Shown here: positions 25,337 to 33,507 of the stretch, one piece after another
How positions within the stretch are numbered: position 1 is the stretch's first letter
Layout of the letters: every line of letters begins with the position of its first letter
Assembly (NCBI RefSeq): GCF_001264245.1
Contig: NZ_CP011339.1
Coordinates: forward strand, 4,712,001-4,776,000
DNA length: 64,000 bases
Source: Microcystis panniformis FACHB-1757
Lineage (GTDB): Bacteria > Cyanobacteriota > Cyanobacteriia > Cyanobacteriales > Microcystaceae
Reading direction: 5' to 3'
Made by a program: the position numbers and the translations under genes
Notes under the pieces: model-generated
What the model was told of the DNA's origin: nothing
The model's database searches: none
What the model saw: the letters and a program-made list of their open reading frames with translations, nothing else

Positions 25337-25689
25337 CGGAAATTTTGGGTCTGAAACCCCGTCGTTCTAGGTTGGCTTTACGTTAGAATTAAAAGGCCAG
25401 TCTCGAAAACCAAGTGGACGGCGCAGCACCTTGAAAACTCGGCTTAGGGGGTTCCGACCAGAAAAGCTTGGCCGGGTAAAAAGTCGCGCGCAACAAGTAC
25501 AAGAAGCTATAGGCGGTCAACGTACCGTGGGACACAGGGAATCGGGCTTCTGAAATGGGGCGAAAGTCTGTGGACTCTGTGTAAGACAGTACATGGTTTT
25601 TTAACTGTGGTATGCGACGGTGGTGGAAGCAGAAACTTAAATCGTGAGGTTTAGGAATCGCCGCACTTTTAGGGCGGCGAGGATGTCAA
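25337..25689. mobile_element. 353-bp IS200/IS605-type non-autonomous element, copy F1
   Basis: Begins CGGAAATTTTGGGTCTGAAA and ends GCGGCGAGGATGTCAA, the same two ends as the TnpB element at 41761-43080. It is inserted after TTCAT without target duplication inside the HEPN gene. Removing it restores the host sequence ATCGCC/CATGAA exactly. It has no open reading frame of note. The interior is GC-rich and hairpin-rich, and one base differs from copies F2 and F3. Confidence 0.88.
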
Positions 25690-26007
25690 GGGCGATTTGG
25701 TTCCTTCGATCAACAATTGCGCTAAGTTGGCTTTTAATATCTTTAGCTGGTTTATTTAGTTTGCCGGCCACTTCTTCCCACAATTTCTTGGCTGAAATTA
25801 GTCTAATGGCCTCCGCTATCTTGTCCGGTTGTTGATAGCTTTTATAGCTGAGGTTTTCTCTAATTTCATCCTCTAGCCAATAATTACTATTAAGTTTGTT
25901 AGTGAGAAGATTTTCAATCATTGGTAGTACCTCGGAAATTGAGCGAGATTCTTGATCAAAAAAAGAACCGTAGTTTTGTTGAATTTCGTTCTCTAACCAA
26001 GAGCCAA

Positions 26008-26140
26008 GGCTCTTCTGGTTTCTGTGTGGAAACGGGGTCTATACTGATAGTTTCTTCAGCAAAATAGTCCTAAAAGTCTTTCCCAGTAAATATTTCACGA
26101 TTCTATAAGCAAAAATTATCACACAAAGTCGAGAAGAGCC
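26008..26140. repeat. 133-bp ISL3-like MITE, copy 1 (family D)
   Basis: GGCTCTTCTGGTTTCTGTGTGG at one end and ACACAAAGTCGAGAAGAGCC at the other, flanked by a 7-bp direct repeat GAGCCAA. It interrupts the HEPN gene. The ends resemble those of the ISL3 element at 28508-29752, which probably mobilises it. Confidence 0.85.
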
Positions 26141-26375
26141 GAGCCAATACTAATAGCTATCAATCGTTGTTGTCGTGCGCCATCCAAGGAGACTTGAAAA
26201 CGAGAAAAGGCAGAAGGTTCTGAACGTTGACCTCGATAAATTTCCAGCATTCCTAGAGCAACCACTTCGTGAATATAATAATCTAAAGGCAAAATCTCAA
26301 AAACCGCTGAGAGGTAAGATGAAAGCCACGGCAGCCTCTGTGGCCTCTCAGCCTATCGCCTGTGGCTGTTAGGTA

Positions 26376-26790
26376 GTGTCTAGCTAATGACCAACTTCCA
26401 GGCTGAGACCGTTCTGGGGAGAGGCCCCCGCTCTGAGCAGCTCCGGCAGATAGGAAACGGTTTTATCCCCCAAACAGCGGGACAGCAAATATTGCCAGAA
26501 AGAAACTGCCAACTTCCGGCAAGTCTTTTTCAGTCCCGTAAAGGTATCCCGATCTCGACGGCCATCGTCATGGCGGGTTCCCCCACTAAGCGCCGAGTCA
26601 CATACTCTCGGATGTCAGATTCAGCCCCCTTGGTATGGAGTGGGACTTGGGCGGCATCTAACACTCGCAGTAACTCCTGTTTGTGAACACAGGACTGTTC
26701 CAAGGCGAGATTGAGGCTAACATGATGGGGGTAGCGCCGCCCAAAAATCTGATCAAAGCGCTGGTCGGTAATGATTCGGTAGTAGTGGCG
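26376..26790 (-). pseudogene. Transposase C-terminal remnant (IS66-like)
   Basis: Minus-strand frames give HYYRIITDQRFDQIFGRRY ... AESDIREYVTRRLVG and, after a shift at a five-base G run (26580-26584), TRHDDGRRDRDTFTGLKKTC ... VSFWQYLLSR. These match the C-terminal region of cyanobacterial IS66-like transposases. One added G would restore the frame. The N-terminal part is missing here; a small piece lies at 27893-28010. Confidence 0.6.
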
Positions 26791-26969
26791 TAGCTCTCTT
26801 GCTTACCTGGTATGAATTGTGTAAAATATTTATTAATAAAAATAATTGGAACCCGCTCAGTCTTTAAACCTCTAGCTTGCTCATGACTTTTCTGATAAAT
26901 ATCTTTTTCTGGCTCCTGTCTGGCTTACTCAAATATCAGTCTAGCGCCGAACAAAGTACCCCCCCTAGT

Positions 26970-27890
26970 TCACCTCTATTCCCCTGTCAAGCGTTGTGGT
27001 TCTCACCATACTATCAAGAATGGTTCTATTCCTAAGGGAAAACCCAAACGTCAAGGGAAAGAATGTGGTCGTCAGTTGGTGATCAATCCCACTAATAAAA
27101 CCGTCTCTGACGAAACCAAACAATTAATTGATCAACTCTTGCTCGAACGAATTTCCTGACGAGGAATTGCTAGAGTAACAGGGGTAAGTTGGTCATGTTT
27201 ACAAAATTATGTCAACAATAAACTGGCGGCTGTCCCCGGTCAAATCAAGGGTTCGGACAAACCAAAAGGTAAATTGGTTATAGAATGTGATGAGATGTGG
27301 TCTTTGGTTTTTTCTAAGACGATAAAGGTTTATATTTGGGGTTCTTCGTTACTTGGTATGATTCGATATGGGGGCATAAATCGACTAAATCCTTATCTGG
27401 TAAGAGATTTAATTGATTAGTTCGCTCTAGATCAAAAACAATTGACAAAAATGGCCAAATGCTTTTCTACATAAGGGTTCCATCCCTTATATCCCCCGTC
27501 CATTGCATAACACAAACCGAAGAGCCATATTTGGCAGTTAATTGATAGAAATACAAGGGAAATTATTGGTGGCTATGCGCGGAGATAGGAGTCGTCAATC
27601 AGCCAAAAAACTTTGGGGCTAGTTTACCCGGTGTTTACCGACAATGCGCGGTTGCTTACACAGACTTTTGGGAGTCCTATAAGACAGTAATTCCTCGTAA
27701 ACGTCATCGACCGGTCGGAAAAGAAACTGGTCAAACCAATCCTATTGAAAGATTAAATAATACCTTTCGACAAAGGATTTCTCGGTTGGTGAGAGAGAGT
27801 CTATCTTTCTCTAAAAAAATGGAGAATCACGTTGGGGAACCCTTTGGTATTTTATCCATGACTACAATGCACAGCAAAGCAAAGGATTAA
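26970..27890 (+). pseudogene. IS1-family transposase remnant with nested MITE
   Basis: Broken plus-strand frames read GSIPKGKPKRQGKECGRQ, then NPTNKTVSDETKQLIDQLL, then KGKLVIECDEMWSLVFSK, then (after a 187-bp insertion) QLIDRNTREIIGGYA-like, YTDFWESYKTVIPRKRHRP and RLNNTFRQRISRLV. This is the zinc-finger plus DDE layout of cyanobacterial IS1 transposases. Several stops and shifts show it is dead. It sits between two pieces of the IS66-like remnant. Confidence 0.75.
27340..27526. repeat. 187-bp ISL3-like MITE, copy 2 (family E)
   Basis: Same ends and length as copy 1 at 24069, flanked by an exact 8-bp duplication ATATTTGG. It is inserted in the IS1 transposase remnant. Confidence 0.9.
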
Positions 27891-27892
27891 GC

Positions 27893-28010
27893 CGCCATCA
27901 CTACTACCGAATCACCACCCACCTGTTTTTGCTCGGCCACCAGGTTCAGCAACCAGTTGAGCAAGGGGGTGCGTTCGCTTTCAGGGATCTCGATGGGAAG
28001 AAGCATATCC
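27893..28010 (-). pseudogene. Transposase N-terminal fragment
   Basis: The minus strand reads MLLPIEIPESERTPLLNWLL then NLVAEQKQ before losing similarity, like the start of an IS66-like transposase. The 16-base string TGATTCGGTAGTAGTG at its broken end is repeated, inverted, at the broken end of the remnant near 26780. This suggests an inversion-type rearrangement. Confidence 0.5.
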
Positions 28011-28124
28011 TTAAGTTAAAGCAGATTTTCGTCCTCAGTGCAACCTAAGTCGATGCTTTCTCACGAGTGCGGGTTCATTTTCTAGGTTGACTTCGGCTTC
28101 CTTACCAGCATTTATTGAGATGTT

Positions 28125-28334
28125 GCTAATTTTAGTCCCGACGGCAAGACTTTGGTGAGCGGTAGTTATGACAAAACTATCAAACTCTGGAATGTAGAAA
28201 CAGACTGGGATTTATGGGATTTAGATGCTTTAATGGGGCGTAGTTGCGATTGGGTGCGGGTTTATTTAGAGAATAATATTAATGTCAGCAAGGAAGATAG
28301 GCCTTTGTGTGATGGGATTGGTACAAAGAATTAG
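28125..28334 (+). pseudogene. C-terminal remnant of a WD40-repeat protein
   Basis: NFSPDGKTLVSGSYDKTIKLWN is the last blade of a WD40 propeller, followed by a C-terminal tail (ALMGRSCDWVRVYLENN, DRPLCDGI) typical of cyanobacterial STAND-WD40 proteins. Nothing upstream continues it, so the NTPase and earlier repeats were lost. Confidence 0.7.
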
Positions 28335-28507
28335 CCCACCAATTTAATAATAAAGTTGATCTGTTACAGCCGATTGTTAATTTAGGTTTTTTTTCAGAGA
28401 TAATCGCCACAAACAAAAACATAAATCGTAGTGGATTGTTTCAGCTAATTTGGTGTATTAGAAAAATGCTATAAATTCTATAATCTAAGACTTTAAGCCG
28501 AAATCTA

Positions 28508-29752
28508 GGCTCTTCTAGGTTCTGTGTGAGCATGGTATAATAGTAACACAGAACAGGAGGTGGGTTATGTGGATAAATTTTGATCAACTCCTCGATTTAC
28601 CAAATGTAACAGTGGTCAATTATCAAAAAATTGCTCAGACAATTTTCCTAAAGCTTGCTCTTTTAAATGAAACAATTGAATGTCCGAATTGCCATCAAAC
28701 CTTAGACAGAATCAATCAGACAGAGTATAATCTAGTCAGAGACTTGTCAATATTAGGTAATCCAGTATATTTAGAAGTACCACGCCGTCAGTTTCATTGT
28801 CAAAAGTGCCAAAAGTATATCAGCGAAAGACTGAGTTTTATGAGATTAAGACAGCATCATACAATTCGCTATGAATCGATGATTTATGAGAGAGTAAAAA
28901 ATTGTAGCATCGAAGAAATAAGTCGAGAAGAAGGGTTAGGATGGTCAGAAGTTGAGTTAATATTTAATCACTGTGCTAAAGAACTAGAAAAGGAAGAGTG
29001 GGAAGCACCAGAACGAATAAGCTTAGATGAATTTAGTAACTTAAAAGGACATAAAGATTTCATCACAACGGTCGTAGATATGGACAAGAAAATTTTACTA
29101 GATGTGATTAAAGGACATAAGCAAGAAGAATTAATGGAAGCCTTAAAAGCACAGCCAGACGCAGTTCGGGAGAAAGTGAAAGAAGTGAGCGTCGATATGT
29201 GGTCAGGATTTACAGCAGTGATCAAGGAATTATTTCCCAATGCTAAAATCATCTATGACCGTTTTCATGTAATGGCTATCATCAATGACGAGCTTAATAA
29301 ATTGAGAAAGTTAATGGGGGTGCATGAAAAAGGATTACCTCATTTATTATGGAAGAATAAAGAGGACTTAAAGGACGAGCAAAAACAACAACTAGAAGTT
29401 ATTCTGAAAGAACATCCATGCTTAGGAATAGCCTGGGAAATGAAAGAAGAAATTAGACAAATTTATCAAAGTAGTAGAACGTTCAGAGGTGCTGAGAGAA
29501 AATTGGAAAAATGGATAAGAATAGGCGGGATATTATATGAAAGTAGTGCCAGGATGATCCAGAAGCATTTGCCAGGTATTTGTAATTACTTTGAAAATCA
29601 GACAACCAACGGATTAATTGAGGGAATGAATACCAAAATAAAGCTTATTAAAAGAATGAGTTATGGATTTACCAATTTTGAACATCTTCGACTTAAGCTG
29701 TTTGCTTGCTTTAATTCATAACAAAAATTAACACACGAAAACCAGAAGAGCC
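28508..29752 (+). mobile_element. Complete ISL3-family insertion sequence
   Basis: Inverted repeats GGCTCTTCTAGGTTCTGTGTGA and ACACGAAAACCAGAAGAGCC bound the element, with AAATCTA repeated directly outside both ends. One intact transposase gene fills it. It is the likely source of transposase for the 133-bp and 187-bp MITEs in the window. Confidence 0.92.
28567..29721 (+). CDS. ISL3-family transposase
   Basis: A 384-residue transposase. It has N-terminal zinc-finger cysteines (CPNCHQ, CQKC), a helix-turn-helix region, and the ISL3 core: RISLDEFSNLKGHKDFITTVVD, EVSVDMWSGFTAVIKELFPNA, YDRFHVMAIIN and a C-terminal TTNGLIEGMNTKIKLIKRMSYG. The reading frame is intact and full length, so the element may still be active. 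AGGAGGTGGGTT just upstream of the ATG is a strong ribosome binding site. Confidence 0.92.
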   Translation: MWINFDQLLDLPNVTVVNYQKIAQTIFLKLALLNETIECPNCHQTLDRINQTEYNLVRDLSILGNPVYLEVPRRQFHCQKCQKYISERLSFMRLRQHHTIRYESMIYERVKNCSIEEISREEGLGWSEVELIFNHCAKELEKEEWEAPERISLDEFSNLKGHKDFITTVVDMDKKILLDVIKGHKQEELMEALKAQPDAVREKVKEVSVDMWSGFTAVIKELFPNAKIIYDRFHVMAIINDELNKLRKLMGVHEKGLPHLLWKNKEDLKDEQKQQLEVILKEHPCLGIAWEMKEEIRQIYQSSRTFRGAERKLEKWIRIGGILYESSARMIQKHLPGICNYFENQTTNGLIEGMNTKIKLIKRMSYGFTNFEHLRLKLFACFNS

Positions 29753-29829
29753 AAATCTATTGCCCTATTTTAGCTGAAACAGTCCAGTAGGGTGCGTTAG
29801 CCAAAGCGTAACGCACCAATTTAATAATT

Positions 29830-30056
29830 AGGGTCTGCTGAAAAAGTTTTTCCTGGGGGTAGGAGTCAGTAGCCGGTCGTCAGTAGCCGGTCGTTTCAGG
29901 CTTTGTTGCCCTTGTTTTTTGTACCAATTAATGTACTACAAGAAGGATAATGCAAGGTTTTTGAAAGTCCCAATCCTATTTTCTTGCACTAACATCGGAC
30001 TTTAACAGGTCAAAAGCTTTATTTTAAAAGGGTTTTACCATTATTCAGCAAGCCCT
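29830..30056. repeat. MITE family A, copy 3
   Basis: AGGGTCTGCTGAAAAAGTTTTTCC to TTATTCAGCAAGCCCT, 227 bp, with AATT directly on both flanks as a likely 4-bp duplication. Confidence 0.75.
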
Positions 30057-30141
30057 AATTAAGTTGGTGCGTGGGGCGCGGATTGTTAATTTTGGTTTTT
30101 TGTGAAAGATTATCGCCGCAAACACGCACCCTACAAGATCG

Positions 30142-30177
30142 GCGATCGCACTAGGAGAGCAGTGCGATCGCTTTTTT
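30142..30177. terminator. HIP1-containing terminator-like hairpin
   Basis: GCGATCGCACT pairs perfectly with AGTGCGATCGC across a short loop and is followed by TTTTTT on the plus strand. Both arms contain a HIP1 octamer. It precedes the small-gene/HNH pair. Confidence 0.7.
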
Positions 30178-30273
30178 AATGACTTCGCTGTTTCACTGCA
30201 ACTGCTATAATTAATAAAATGTCAACAACCCAGAATAGATTAAACGCCAGAAAGATTCCAGAAGGAAAAGTAT

Positions 30274-30636
30274 ATGCAAGTGACCTTTGATCTACCTGAT
30301 GATGTTGCGATACAGCTTCACTCCGTTGAAGATAAGCTACCGCAAATCCTAGCGTTAGGGTTGCGAGAATTTAAGGCTATTACTCAAGAAGGTTTTTCGG
30401 GAATAGCTGAAGTCTTGGAATTTTTGGCGAGTCTTCCCAATCCTGAAGCTATTATTGCACTACGTCCCACAGAAGCCTTACAAGCTCAATTATCTCTGCT
30501 CTTAGAGAAAAATCGGACAGGGGGTTTGACTCCTGACGAGGAAAAGCTATGGCAACATTATCAATATTTAGAGCATATTGTCAGAATGGCGAAAGCTAGG
30601 GCATTTTTGAAGCTTAAGGATTCTCAAACCCCATGA
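30274..30636 (+). CDS. Conserved small protein paired with an HNH nuclease
   Basis: A 120-residue protein of unknown function. The N-terminus (MQVTFDLPDDVAIQL) looks like a beta strand plus helix of ribbon-helix-helix or similar antitoxin folds, and the rest is helical. AAGGA lies nine bases before the start. The TGA overlaps the ATG of the HNH gene (ATGA), so the two form a coupled pair. An antitoxin or immunity role towards the nuclease is only an inference from this coupling. Confidence 0.7.
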   Translation: MQVTFDLPDDVAIQLHSVEDKLPQILALGLREFKAITQEGFSGIAEVLEFLASLPNPEAIIALRPTEALQAQLSLLLEKNRTGGLTPDEEKLWQHYQYLEHIVRMAKARAFLKLKDSQTP

Positions 30637-31046
30637 GCAAAACCTATATTCCTGTTGTGCTACGAAGACAGGTTTACGAACGAGCCAAGGGGTGTTGTGA
30701 ATATTGTCTGATTCCTGATGTAGCTACTTTTGCGCCCCATGAGATTGACCATATTATTGCAGAAAAACATGGTGGACGAACTGAAGCAGAAAATTTAGCC
30801 CTATCCTGTACTCTGTGTAACAAGCACAAGGGGAGCGATCTAGCTTCTGTCGATCTAGAAACTGGTAAAATCGTTCCCTTGTACCATCCTCGTCAAGATC
30901 GGTGGAATGAACATTTTTACTTCAATGAGGCTGAATTTATGCCTTTAACTGCTGTTGGTCAAGTTACGATTCGATTATTACAGTTAAACCGTAAAGACAG
31001 AGTTGAGGAACGTCAGCTATTGCTACAAGTGGGAATCATGGAGTGA
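30633..31046 (+). CDS. HNH endonuclease
   Basis: A 137-residue McrA-like HNH nuclease. CEYC and CTLC form the zinc-knuckle pairs, EIDHIIAEKHGG holds the catalytic His, and ENLALSCTLCNKHKG the distal His/Asn. Predicted to cut double-stranded DNA with a metal ion. It is encoded in a coupled pair with the 120-residue protein just upstream, an arrangement common in cyanobacteria and suggestive of a toxin-antitoxin or defence role. Confidence 0.88.
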   Translation: MSKTYIPVVLRRQVYERAKGCCEYCLIPDVATFAPHEIDHIIAEKHGGRTEAENLALSCTLCNKHKGSDLASVDLETGKIVPLYHPRQDRWNEHFYFNEAEFMPLTAVGQVTIRLLQLNRKDRVEERQLLLQVGIME

Positions 31047-31193
31047 GTAGAGAGAGAGAAAAAATAGGTGCTAACTCAAAAAATTCACCAATGAGGTTGC
31101 GGGATCGTCTTAAGGTTGTAAGGACGGAAGACAGAAATTCATATTTTGTCCAATGTCCAATTATCCACTCTATCCACGAACAGGAAAACCAAC

Positions 31194-31546
31194 TTGACAT
31201 CCTCGCCGCCCTAAAAGTGCGGCGATTCCTAAACCTCACGATTTAAGTTTCTGCTTCCACCACCGTCGCATACCACAGTTAAAAAACCATGTACTGTCTT
31301 ACACAGAGTCCACAGACTTTCGCCCCATTTCAGAAGCCCGATTCCCTGTGTCCCACGGTACGTTGACCGCCTATAGCTTCTTGTACTTGTTGCGCGCGAC
31401 TTTTTACCCGGCCAAGCTTTTCTGGTCGGAACCCCCTAAGCCGAGTTTTCAAGGTGCTGCGCCGTCCACTTGGTTTTCGAGACTGGCCTTTTAATTCTAA
31501 CGTAAAGCCAACCTAGAACGGCGGGGTTTCAGACCCAAAATTTCCG
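31194..31546. mobile_element. 353-bp IS200/IS605-type non-autonomous element, copy F2
   Basis: Reverse orientation of F1 and F3, with no difference from F3 seen by eye. Its left end abuts ATGA at 31547, the start codon of the next frame. Excising it would place CAGGAAAACCAAC, which contains a plausible ribosome binding site, directly before that ATG. Confidence 0.88.
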
Positions 31547-31801
31547 ATGAGCGGTAGCAAGACGATCCACAACTCCACACCATTCACCCTCAACGTGACC
31601 ATCATCGGGCGGAATGGCTCCGAACCGTCAAAGGACGGCAACTATGTCAGCGCATCGATCGCGCCCAACGCGAGCTATACGCTTCAATACGGCAACGACC
31701 AGAACCCATACATGAATGTCCTGAGGTTCTCGATCTCCGGGCAGGGCATGATGGACGATACACTGTTACAGAAGGTTCAACCGTTGTTAAACGAACTATA
31801 A
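31547..31801 (+). CDS. Foreign-looking 84-residue protein, probably 3'-truncated
   Basis: MSGSKTIHNSTPFTLNVTII and YTLQYGNDQNPYMNVLRFS are well-formed beta-rich protein sequence. The codons are visibly GC-rich, unlike the AT-rich neighbours, until about 31770. The family appears to me more typical of proteobacteria, though I cannot name it. The last residues (VQPLLNEL) are the reverse of a broken PIN toxin gene, so the natural C-terminus is lost. Start ATG is directly against element F2. Function unknown. Confidence 0.5.
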   Translation: MSGSKTIHNSTPFTLNVTIIGRNGSEPSKDGNYVSASIAPNASYTLQYGNDQNPYMNVLRFSISGQGMMDDTLLQKVQPLLNEL

Positions 31802-31835
31802 AACTAGAATCAACACAGATAAATGTATTAGTCAT
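31770..31835 (-). pseudogene. PIN-domain toxin N-terminal fragment
   Basis: Minus-strand MTNTFICVDSSFIVRLTTVE is the start of a PIN nuclease (CVDSSFIVRL with the first Asp). Similarity ends where the GC-rich foreign segment begins. The disrupted gene at 31844-32235 just upstream would be its antitoxin. Confidence 0.6.
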
Positions 31836-31843
31836 TATTTTCT

Positions 31844-32235
31844 CTATTCATTCACAATTTCTTCCATCAATTGCTGATCTCTTTCTTCTCTCATTTGATG
31901 AATAATTTCAGTAACATCGGTTTCAAATGGTTTTCCCTGACGACGTTCATAAATAGCTTTTCGAGTCGCGTCAATTCGTTCTAATGCAATTTACCAAGAG
32001 GGGTGATCTTTGAGTTTTTTTCCTAACAATTCCTGTTCTTCTAGGGACAAGGATTGGCTCTTCTCGACTTTGTGTGATAATTTTTGCTTATCTAAGGTTA
32101 AATGCTTACTGGGCAAGACTTTTAGGACTATTTTGAAAGAAGAAACTATCAGTATAGACCTCGTTTACACACAGAAACCAGAAGAGCCAAGGATTTAATT
32201 GCATTAACTAGAGATTCCACGAGTTCAATATTCAT
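31844..32235 (-). pseudogene. Antitoxin gene interrupted by a 133-bp MITE
   Basis: The host frame starts MNIELVESLVNAIKSLSLEE. It is cut by the MITE at 32056-32188 (7-bp duplication AAGGATT), then resumes through LGKKLKDHPSW, an in-frame TAA, and IDATRKAIYERRQGKPFET to a TAG. It therefore carries two independent lesions. It resembles small antitoxins that precede PIN toxins, and a PIN fragment follows. Confidence 0.65.
32056..32188. repeat. 133-bp ISL3-like MITE, copy 2 (family D)
   Basis: Reverse orientation of the copy at 26008: GGCTCTTCTCGACTTTGTGTG to CACAGAAACCAGAAGAGCC, same length, flanked by AAGGATT on both sides. Confidence 0.9.
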
Positions 32236-32734
32236 TTTTTTACATCTTTGACCAAAATTATCGGTGTTTATGAAGAGTTACTATAGCCTAGCCTTTGAAT
32301 TATAACAAAGAGACGCAAACTCCGTCACTTACGTCCCCAATTCATCATCAATCAAAGTTTACCGCTTGGATAACCGAGAAATAACCCGTTTAAAGTCATA
32401 TCCCCCCGTAAGGAAAATTAACCCGACTTTTTTAACAATTGTCGGCAAAATTTTGCTTGCTTTTTTCACGGCTTTTTGAGATGATATTTTTATAAGACTT
32501 TATATACAATCGAGTGTTGGCAACCAAAAAAAATATAAACAGATTCCCATTATAAGAAAATTGTAACCGAAGCCAGCGCCCAAGTCAAGGGATCACTCCT
32601 TTTTTTTTGAGAAGTTTTCCAAGAAAAAAATCCAAGAGGCAGCCGGAGATATTCGGTTTTTCTTCACTTTTTGGGCGAAAAAACCCTTTTAGGATGCCTA
32701 TAATAGGAGATAGAAAGGGTTAAAAACAAAAAAA
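32236..32734. other. Intergenic stretch without a gene
   Basis: AT-rich, no coding frame and no recognised repeat. TATAATAGGAG-like sequence about 30 bases before the pseudouridine synthase start could be a promoter or the start of its leader, but I cannot assign it firmly. Confidence 0.4.
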
Positions 32735-33481
32735 ATGGCGGAGAGAGTCCAGAAAATCCTTGCCCAGTGGGGAATTGCCTCCCGAAGAAGGGCGGAGGAG
32801 ATGATTGTGGCCGGCCGGGTGAGACGGAATGGCAAAATCGTGCAGTTAGGAGAAAAAGCCGACCCCGAAAAAGATCACCTAGAGATAGACGGAAAAAAAA
32901 TTGAACCGGGCAATCGTCCCCAAAGATTGTATATACTAATCAACAAACCCATTGGTGTGGTTTCTACCTGTAAGGATCCGCAAAACCGGCCGACGGTGAT
33001 TGACCTTTTGCCCGACTCCCTCGCCAGCGAGACGGGGTTACATCCCGTAGGAAGGTTGGACATTAACACCACTGGGGCTTTACTCCTCACCAACGACGGT
33101 CAACTCACCCTCACCCTCACCCATCCCCGTTATCATTTGCCCAAAACCTATCGGGTTTGGCTAGATGGTGCGATTGATAGACTTGCTCTCCAGCGTTGGC
33201 GAGAAGGTATCCTCTTAGGGGGAAAAAAAACCTTACCCGCACAGGTTGAGATACTCAAGCAAACCGACCAAAAAACCCTACTAGAAGTTATTTTAGTGGA
33301 GGGAAGAAATCGGCAGATTCGCTCTGTAGCCGAAGAATTAGGTTATCACGTCCTGAAACTTCATCGCAGTGCTATCGGTCGTATTCAACTAAACTCCGGT
33401 AATAATTCCCCCTTACCCTTGGGTGATTACCGTTTTTTAACCCTTGATGAACTGAAATATTTAAAGAACCAGATTAACTAA
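32735..33481 (+). CDS. RsuA/RluB-family pseudouridine synthase
   Basis: Isomerises a uridine in ribosomal RNA. An N-terminal S4 RNA-binding domain (ERVQKILAQWGIASRRRAEEMI) is followed by the catalytic domain: VGRLDINTTGALLLTNDG with the active-site Asp, LILVEGRNRQIRSVAEELGY-type motif near the end. At 248 residues it is the short bacterial form. Whether the target is 23S or 16S rRNA cannot be decided from motifs alone. The rodZ-like gene follows by 26 bases on the same strand. Confidence 0.92.
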   Translation: MAERVQKILAQWGIASRRRAEEMIVAGRVRRNGKIVQLGEKADPEKDHLEIDGKKIEPGNRPQRLYILINKPIGVVSTCKDPQNRPTVIDLLPDSLASETGLHPVGRLDINTTGALLLTNDGQLTLTLTHPRYHLPKTYRVWLDGAIDRLALQRWREGILLGGKKTLPAQVEILKQTDQKTLLEVILVEGRNRQIRSVAEELGYHVLKLHRSAIGRIQLNSGNNSPLPLGDYRFLTLDELKYLKNQIN

Positions 33482-33507
33482 GCTGAAAGTCAGCCCCTAA
33501 TAGCGAT

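Larger units (their letters stand above)
23868..26363 (-). pseudogene. HEPN-domain gene interrupted by several insertions
   Basis: Removing the elements at 26008-26140, 25337-25689 and ~23985-25327 joins host pieces into one minus-strand frame. The pieces read FEILPLDYYIHEVVALGMLE, then DGARQQRLIAISIGSWLENEIQ, then SAIVDRRNQIA + HEADIDPSYGIGSRW, then VNFIEQLVENIHQVLEDIH and a TAG. The rejoined DRRNQIAHEAD is the R-x4-6-H motif of HEPN ribonucleases (RiboL-PSP-HEPN type in appearance). The N-terminus before about 26360 is lost or frameshifted. The exact splice-free joins validate the element boundaries. Confidence 0.8.

Noticed and set aside
26175..26686. Plus-strand frames at 26175 and 26387
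   Set aside because: Antisense to the HEPN gene and to the IS66-like transposase remnant.
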